DNA of 10,614 bases from Desulfovibrionaceae bacterium. GTDB lineage: Bacteria > Desulfobacterota > Desulfovibrionia > Desulfovibrionales > Desulfovibrionaceae. The stretch lies in contig CAAGJV010000429.1 in the NCBI GenBank assembly GCA_900770205.1, forward strand, positions 1-10,614, given 5' to 3'. Shown here one piece after another: positions 6,498-10,614 of the stretch; the stretch's first letter is position 1, and each line of letters begins with the position of its first letter. The translations under genes and the position numbers were made by a program. Below the pieces are notes generated by a model. That model was not told the DNA's origin and did not search any database. It was given only the letters and a program-made list of their open reading frames with translations.

Positions 6498-7228
6498 GGA
6501 TTATTCCTTTCCCATTCCAAAGGAAGAGTACTCCCATAGCGGATACCCTCTTCCGACAGATGAACAACCGTAGGATATATTTCCACACCAGCTGCCTTGG
6601 CTTCTTTCAGGGATTCGGCATAGGAAGGATCGATATAATCTGCCGCTCCGAAGCAGCGTCCATCCGGCCGCTGTATCACATAAAGCATGGCAGCTCTGTG
6701 GCCTTCCTCAACCAAACGCATGAGAGTACGCAGGTGCTTTGTGCCGCGGGAAGTAATGGCATCGGGAAACGCCGCAACCTCATCTTCCACAAGCGTAACA
6801 TTTTTGCACTCCACCCAAAGATCAGGCAGAGAATCTCCTGTGAAGCATCCATCAAGCCTGCTTTCCCCGCTAACGACCTCCCGTTTCAGATGCGTATATC
6901 CGGAAGCCCAGAAAAGAACCCCCGTCTGAAACATCGCTTCCAACAATCGGTTGGGAACTGAAGTATTTACCCCCGTCCAGAAAAATCTCTGCCCGCTTTT
7001 CTGCCCAAGAGCTTCCACTGTCCACCTGAGCTTGCGTGCAGGATTGGCAGCGGGAGACAGAAGCACCGGCACTCCTGGCTTTAAAAGCCCCAGCATCGTG
7101 CCCGTATTGTTTGTATGGGCGGCAACTTCATGTCCATCGAGTTCCACATAAACAAAAAAACGCTTCTCTCTGCGGATGAAGCGGCCCACTCTACATCCAC
7201 CAGGATATCTTATCAGTGTCAAATCCAT
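6494..7228 (-). CDS. sfsA: SfsA family protein (sugar fermentation stimulation protein homologue)
   Basis: SfsA is a widespread cytoplasmic protein first linked to maltose metabolism in E. coli. It joins an N-terminal OB-fold nucleic-acid-binding domain to a PD-(D/E)xK nuclease-like domain, and its actual role is uncertain. The 244 residues are near the usual 230-250. Family blocks are GRFIRREKRFFVYVELDG (15-32), HTNNTGTMLGLLKPG (38-52), NPARKLRWTVE (62-72), SVPNRL (90-95), SRLD (123-126, Asp126), VECKNVTL (139-146, Glu140 and Lys142), FPDAITSRGTKHLRTL (154-169) and IDPSYAESLKEAKAAGVEI (199-217). The putative nuclease residues Asp, Glu and Lys are all kept. The start is the ATG at 7228-7226, with no clear ribosome binding site. 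It is transcribed towards the GGT-family gene, overlapping it by four bases, and divergently from the aminotransferase. Confidence 0.92.
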   Translation of the reverse strand: MDLTLIRYPGGCRVGRFIRREKRFFVYVELDGHEVAAHTNNTGTMLGLLKPGVPVLLSPAANPARKLRWTVEALGQKSGQRFFWTGVNTSVPNRLLEAMFQTGVLFWASGYTHLKREVVSGESRLDGCFTGDSLPDLWVECKNVTLVEDEVAAFPDAITSRGTKHLRTLMRLVEEGHRAAMLYVIQRPDGRCFGAADYIDPSYAESLKEAKAAGVEIYPTVVHLSEEGIRYGSTLPLEWERNNP

Positions 7229-7273
7229 AAAATTGCCATGCAGTAACGCCTTATCTGAGATACAAAGGAAACT

Positions 7274-7300
7274 TCAATTTACAGACCACGGTGAAATTGA
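7274..7300. repeat. Inverted repeat in the sfsA-aminotransferase intergenic region
   Basis: TCAATTT (7274-7280) and AAATTGA (7294-7300) form a perfect 7-bp inverted repeat around 13 bases. A candidate promoter TTTACA (7278-7283), 17 bases, TAGACT (7301-7306) overlaps it, so it could be an operator or an incidental AT-rich hairpin. Confidence 0.35.
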
Positions 7301-7306
7301 TAGACT
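7278..7306 (+). promoter_or_regulatory. Candidate promoter of the aminotransferase-pgi unit
   Basis: TTTACA (5 of 6 to the -35 consensus) is separated by 17 bases from TAGACT (4 of 6 to the -10 consensus). Transcription would start near 7313, giving about 45 bases of leader before the ATG at 7358. If this promoter is used, the AAAGGAG at 7311-7317 would lie at the very 5' end of the transcript, which favours the ATG over the upstream TTG start. Confidence 0.35.
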
Positions 7307-7357
7307 TTCAAAAGGAGTTTTCGTTTGTCACCTTTCCCCATAACAAGGATCATTCCG

Positions 7358-8527
7358 ATGAAATTTGCTGATAAAATGAAAAAAATCAAGCCATCGGCCA
7401 CTATTGCCATCAACACAAAAGCCATAGCTCTGAAAGCTCAGGGCATAGCTATTACCAGCCTGGCGCTGGGTGAGCCCGATGCTCCTACGCCTCAGCATAT
7501 CTGTGATGCGGCAAAAAAAGCCATCGATGAAAACTTTACCAAGTATACTCCCGTCAATGGCATTATGGATGTCCGCCATGCTGTCTGCCATTATTTTCAG
7601 CGCCAGTATCAGGTAACGGCAAAACCGGAAAACGTTATGCTGACCAATGGAGGCAAACAGTCTCTTATCAACACGCTTTCCTCCTTGCTCAACGATGGCG
7701 ATGAAGTTTTGCTCCCCTGCCCATATTGGACCAGTTATCCTGATATGATTCGTCTCGCCGGCGCATCGCCCATTCTCGTCAAAGCAGATTCTTCTCGCGG
7801 CTTTCGTATTACTACTGCCGATCTCGAAAAGGCAGTCAGTTCTCGTACCCGTATGCTGATTCTGAACTCGCCTTCTAATCCAACTGGCATCGCTTATTCT
7901 CAGGACGAAGTGGATGCCCTGGTATCCTGGTGTTTAGAGCATGATATCTTCGTTCTGGCAGATGAAATCTACGATCAGATCGTCTACGATGGAAAACCTG
8001 TAAGCGCTTGCAGATGGTGGGAAAAACATCCTGAAAAGATAGCCATCATCAACGGACTTTCCAAAGCATTCTCCATGCCCGGATGGCGTATCGGCTATAC
8101 ACTTGCTCATGAGGAACTCATCAAACAATGTTCCAAGCTCCAAAGCCAGATGACATCAAACATCTGTTCCATCGCCCAGAAGGCCGCCATTGCAGCCTTG
8201 GATGGCCCTTATGAATGCGTGGAAAAGATGCGTCTTGATTTTCTCCGTCGCCGCGACCTGGCCATGGCAGAAATTTCCACATGGCCAGGCGTTGTATGCC
8301 ACCGCCCCGGCGGCGCTTTCTACCTTTTCCCCGACGTCCATGCACTGTTCACACCGAAAATCCCCACGAGTGAGGCGCTTTGCTCCTATCTGCTGGAAAA
8401 GGCCCATGTCGCATGCGTTCCCGGTGAGGCCTTTGGAGATCCCAACTGCATCCGACTTTCCTATGCGGTTTCCGATGAAGCTCTTATGGACGCCCTGCAT
8501 AGAATAAAAGACGCACTCTATCACTAA
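7358..8527 (+). CDS. aspC: Class I aminotransferase, aspartate/prephenate type
   Basis: This PLP enzyme (fold type I, subgroup I-gamma) moves amino groups between aspartate and 2-oxoglutarate; some members also aminate prephenate to arogenate. From the ATG at 7358 it has 389 residues, the normal length, and starts MKFADKMKKIKPSATIAI like its relatives. Visible residues are NGGKQSL with Lys100, aligning with the dicarboxylate-recognising Lys of Thermus AspAT, Trp124 in CPYWTSY, SNPTG (Asn174), ADEIYD (Asp202, Tyr205), the Schiff-base Lys236 in NGLSKAFSMPGWRIGY with Arg244, and Arg366 in CIRLSY, which holds the alpha-carboxylate. AAGGA at 7345-7349 lies eight bases upstream. A TTG at 7325, seven bases after an excellent AAAGGAG, would add 11 residues; it is less likely by family length. 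pgi follows after 22 bases, probably cotranscribed. Confidence 0.9.
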   Translation: MKFADKMKKIKPSATIAINTKAIALKAQGIAITSLALGEPDAPTPQHICDAAKKAIDENFTKYTPVNGIMDVRHAVCHYFQRQYQVTAKPENVMLTNGGKQSLINTLSSLLNDGDEVLLPCPYWTSYPDMIRLAGASPILVKADSSRGFRITTADLEKAVSSRTRMLILNSPSNPTGIAYSQDEVDALVSWCLEHDIFVLADEIYDQIVYDGKPVSACRWWEKHPEKIAIINGLSKAFSMPGWRIGYTLAHEELIKQCSKLQSQMTSNICSIAQKAAIAALDGPYECVEKMRLDFLRRRDLAMAEISTWPGVVCHRPGGAFYLFPDVHALFTPKIPTSEALCSYLLEKAHVACVPGEAFGDPNCIRLSYAVSDEALMDALHRIKDALYH

Positions 8528-8549
8528 ATCATCTTTTGGACGGTGTACC

Positions 8550-9872
8550 ATGACAAATGCAAAGCTTGACTGGGCACACGCGTGGCTGGGGGGTGTTGCA
8601 GACCATGTTTCTGATGACACGCCTTTCATCGACAAACTGAAACAAGAATTGCCAGTTCTGCCCTTCCTTGCTCTTCCCTTTGCGGAAGACCTCATTCATC
8701 ATCTTGAAATTCATGAAGAATTTCTAAGAAGCTTCAAACACATGCTCCTGCTTGGCATAGGAGGCTCCGCGCTCGGCCCCCGAGCCCTCCAGCGTGCTTT
8801 TGCCCCAGGCCAGGATCGCCCCAATTATGAAGGCCCCAGTCTGTGGATTGCAGATAACGTTCATCCTGAATGGCTGCAGGAACATCTCGACAAGCTTGTT
8901 CCCGAAGACACCCTGGTTGTTGTTGTGAGCAAATCCGGCGGAACTATCGAAACCATCGCACAGTATCTTATCGTACTGCCTTGGCTGCAGGGAAAGCTGC
9001 CGGGAACTTGGCAGGAACATCTCTTTATCGTCACAGACTCCAATAAAGGTTTTCTGCGCGACGAAGCCGACCGATACTCATTACGCTCCCTGCCTGTTCC
9101 AGATAACCTCGGCGGACGCTATTCCGTTCTTTCTGCCGTAGGCATGGTTCCCGCCGTTTTTCTCGGCATGGATTGGAAAGCGCTCATCCAGGGAGCAATT
9201 TCCGTAGGACGTCCACTGGCTGAAAATCCAGACAGCCTTCTTGAACATCCTGCATGGAAACTTGCACGCTGGGCATTCCAGATGTCTGAAGCAGGAAAAA
9301 GCCAGGTCATCTACTTCTGCTATATCCCTGCATGGTCGACCTTTGGCCCGTGGTTCTGCCAGCTCTGGGCAGAAAGCCTTGGAAAAGAAGGGAAAGGCAC
9401 AATGCCTATCCCCGCTACAGGCGTTACCGACCAGCATTCTCTGCTCCAGATGTTTCTCGATGGACCAAAAGACAAAATCTGCCTTTTTGTCAGCACACCT
9501 GCAAACAAAAGCATTCTCCCCATCCCTTCTGAACTGCCCGACCAGTGGCAATATCTGAAAGGACATACCTTCGGCGATATTCTCGATGCAGAAACCCTTG
9601 CAACAAGAGCAACTCTTGCCCAGAAAGATGTCCCTGTCGTCCACCTCGATATGCCGGATGAAAGTGCTTTTTCCGCTGGAAAAATGATGATGCTTCTTGA
9701 AGCTGCCACCATATTCACGGGATGGCTCATGGGCATCAACCCCGTTGATCAGCCTGCCGTAGAAAACGGGAAGAAACTCGCTCGGGCACGCCTCGGCATG
9801 CCCGGAACCAACGATGATGCGGAAAAGCTTGCCCGCTTCACTTCCATCCCCGCTGAAACCATCTCCTTCTAA
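8550..9872 (+). CDS. pgi: Glucose-6-phosphate isomerase
   Basis: Pgi interconverts glucose 6-phosphate and fructose 6-phosphate in the cytoplasm, linking glycolysis, gluconeogenesis and polysaccharide precursors. The 440 residues correspond to the short bacterial form of about 440-450, not the 549-residue E. coli type. SIS-fold motifs are complete: GIGGSALGPRAL (69-80), the phosphate loop SKSGGTIET (127-135), DNLGGRYSVLSAVGM (185-199) with Arg190, QLWAESLGKEGKG (271-283) with catalytic base Glu275, GVTDQHSLLQMFLDGPKD (291-308) with ring-opening His296, and GINPVDQPAVENGKK (395-409) with Lys408. The start ATG at 8550 has a modest GGACGG six bases upstream. It follows the aminotransferase after 22 bases and is closed by a GC-rich hairpin. 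Confidence 0.95.
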   Translation: MTNAKLDWAHAWLGGVADHVSDDTPFIDKLKQELPVLPFLALPFAEDLIHHLEIHEEFLRSFKHMLLLGIGGSALGPRALQRAFAPGQDRPNYEGPSLWIADNVHPEWLQEHLDKLVPEDTLVVVVSKSGGTIETIAQYLIVLPWLQGKLPGTWQEHLFIVTDSNKGFLRDEADRYSLRSLPVPDNLGGRYSVLSAVGMVPAVFLGMDWKALIQGAISVGRPLAENPDSLLEHPAWKLARWAFQMSEAGKSQVIYFCYIPAWSTFGPWFCQLWAESLGKEGKGTMPIPATGVTDQHSLLQMFLDGPKDKICLFVSTPANKSILPIPSELPDQWQYLKGHTFGDILDAETLATRATLAQKDVPVVHLDMPDESAFSAGKMMMLLEAATIFTGWLMGINPVDQPAVENGKKLARARLGMPGTNDDAEKLARFTSIPAETISF

Positions 9873-9879
9873 ACCATGG

Positions 9880-9917
9880 CCGCCCGTATGCCTGCATTGC
9901 GTGTGCGGGCGGACTTT
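9880..9917 (+). terminator. Hairpin terminator after pgi
   Basis: CCGCCCG (9880-9886) pairs with CGGGCGG (9906-9912). The stem continues inward with U-G, A-U, U-G, G-U and C-G pairs around a nine-base loop. Only ACTTT follows, so the U tract is short and the terminator may be leaky. It starts seven bases after the pgi stop. Confidence 0.65.
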
Positions 9918-9984
9918 GAAACAGGGGCTTCTCCTTTTATGTATTTGCAAGGGGAATCCTTTTACAATTGTCGTTGGGAAATAA

Positions 9985-9997
9985 TTAATAATATTAA
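9985..9997. promoter_or_regulatory. Palindrome over the -35 site of the sensor gene promoter
   Basis: TTAATA (9985-9990), a central A and TATTAA (9992-9997) form a perfect 13-base palindrome covering the position where the -35 hexamer should be. A second short palindrome, ACAATTGT, lies just upstream at 9964-9971. Either could be a regulator site, although AT-rich palindromes also arise by chance. Confidence 0.4.
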
Positions 9998-10013
9998 AAC
10001 AGCGTGGTATAAT
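9985..10013 (+). promoter_or_regulatory. Extended -10 promoter of the membrane sensor gene
   Basis: A perfect TATAAT (10008-10013) is preceded directly by TGG (10005-10007), the extended -10 form. The -35 position, 17 bases upstream, holds the weak TTAATA (9985-9990). Transcription would start near 10020, leaving a leader of about 20 bases that contains the AAGGA ribosome binding site at 10028-10032. Confidence 0.7.
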
Positions 10014-10039
10014 CTTATTCGCCTATCAAGGAACGTTGA

Positions 10040-10614
10040 ATGAATGATTTGTCCGCGAACGGCGCAGAAAACAAGCTGCCTTTCAATCTGGCAAAATTCT
10101 TTTCCTATATATCCCTGCTCCTCATCCTTATCTCCAGTGTTATTCTTACGCTTTTTATCGGCAGCACCATGAACCGATCCGTTCTTGATAGCCAGGAGGA
10201 ATACGCACTTTTACTTGCAGACAATATTAACAGACAAATATTCCGTAAGTTTACTTTGCCTGTCACCTATGCATCGGGGGGGGTAGCCCTTTCTAATCCA
10301 GCGCAATATAAACTTCTTGATGAAGTCATTCAATCTCAGCTGCATGGGCTTCAACTGGAAAGCGTCCGACTTTTCAACGATCATTATGCCGTTCTCTATT
10401 CAACAGATCCTAAAGAAGTTCGCCGTACCGATCTCTACACTGAAGGAGTCCCTCTGGTTTTTGAAGGAAAAAGCCACCACTTCGATATTCTTTCATCCAT
10501 TCCTTACACGCAGGCTCTTATAACACCGAATTTGAAAAACGGAACATTTCTGCTCCGTACTATTTTTCCACTTACAATAGATACAGATTTTCAGGGATTG
10601 CGTTTACACGGGCA
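10040..10614 (+). CDS. Membrane-anchored sensor protein, N-terminal part, probably a histidine kinase
   Basis: This frame starts at ATG 10040, seven bases after AAGGA (10028-10032), and stays open to the window end, giving 191 residues without a stop. A polar cytoplasmic start (1-16) leads into one strong membrane helix (about 19-42, with SLLLILISSVILTLFIG). A long segment follows (43-191), presumably periplasmic and with mixed alpha/beta character, including a helix at about 46-69 (NRSVLDSQEEYALLLADNINRQ) and VRLFNDHYAVLYSTDP (109-124), which resembles the dCache/PAS-like sensor folds of two-component kinases. The kinase part would lie beyond the window, so a diguanylate cyclase or chemoreceptor is also possible. 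A G8 tract at 10276-10283 encodes the Gly-Gly at residues 80-81. The gene has its own promoter after the pgi terminator. It is 3'-truncated only by the window edge. Confidence 0.75.
   Translation, partial: MNDLSANGAENKLPFNLAKFFSYISLLLILISSVILTLFIGSTMNRSVLDSQEEYALLLADNINRQIFRKFTLPVTYASGGVALSNPAQYKLLDEVIQSQLHGLQLESVRLFNDHYAVLYSTDPKEVRRTDLYTEGVPLVFEGKSHHFDILSSIPYTQALITPNLKNGTFLLRTIFPLTIDTDFQGLRLHG
10276..10283 (+). repeat. G8 homopolymer inside the sensor gene
   Basis: Eight consecutive G bases lie in frame in the coding sequence, read as TCG GGG GGG GTA. Loss or gain of one G would shift the frame near residue 80, before any signalling domain. This makes it a possible slippage site, or a place prone to sequencing error. 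Confidence 0.7.

Noticed and set aside
6504..6525. TTCCTTT/AAAGGAA inverted repeat after the GGT-family gene
   Set aside because: The stem is 7 bp and AT-rich, lies within the sfsA coding end, and is not followed by a T tract on either strand, so it is not a convincing terminator.
8156..8695. 179-codon minus-strand frame across the aminotransferase-pgi junction
   Set aside because: It is a shadow of two solid genes, with no ribosome binding site or domain recognised.
9081..9950. 289-codon open frame on the minus strand
   Set aside because: It is antisense to pgi, whose motifs are complete. The translation shows no family signature.
10317..10523. 68-codon plus-strand frame near the right edge
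   Set aside because: It lies in another frame inside the sensor gene that runs from 10040 to the window end with a good ribosome binding site.
1..10614. A novel defence, mobile or biosynthetic system
   Set aside because: All well-supported genes belong to known housekeeping, transport or sensing families, apart from one lipoprotein. I saw no repeat array, integrase, transposase or toxin-antitoxin pair on either strand.

Overview
The window looks like a chromosomal piece of a Gram-negative sulfate- or sulfite-reducing bacterium of the Desulfovibrionaceae or a close relative, with roughly balanced base composition by eye. This rests on protein character and gene order (tatB-tatC-hisB-lipoprotein-hisA; an Asp/prephenate-type aminotransferase beside pgi and a sensor gene) and is inference, not a database result. 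Most of it is housekeeping. I see no CRISPR array, insertion sequence, phage gene, tRNA or rRNA. The first 16 bases are not biological: they match the 3' end of the Illumina TruSeq adapter, so the left edge is a contig end.

Region 1 (17-1104): the 3' part of a TRAP-type periplasmic solute-binding protein, cut inside its signal peptide and followed by a strong intrinsic terminator.

Region 2 (1208-4730): a compact plus-strand operon. It holds tatB and tatC of twin-arginine export (TatC with an unusual 150-residue acidic N-terminal extension), hisB, a small outer-membrane-type lipoprotein of unknown function, and hisA. tatC/hisB, hisB/lipoprotein and lipoprotein/hisA overlap by 1-4 bases, which suggests translational coupling. 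A hairpin terminator closes the operon.

Region 3 (4736-7228): a gamma-glutamyltranspeptidase-family hydrolase without a signal peptide, with its own promoter and a marked upstream palindrome. It faces sfsA on the minus strand, and the two stop codons interlock.

Region 4 (7229-9912): an aspartate/prephenate-type aminotransferase followed 22 bases later by glucose-6-phosphate isomerase, ended by a GC-rich hairpin.

Region 5 (9964-10614): an extended -10 promoter with a palindrome over its -35 site, driving the start of a membrane sensor protein, probably a histidine kinase, which runs off the window and carries a G8 tract.

Functionally, the window combines envelope export (Tat), histidine synthesis (steps at HisA and HisB), amino-donor and sugar-phosphate metabolism (aminotransferase, Pgi) and sensing and uptake (TRAP receptor, sensor). 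The points most worth checking are the TatC extension, the lipoprotein inside the tat-his operon, an Asn at the TRAP receptor's usual ligand-binding Arg, the palindromes at two promoters and the G8 tract.
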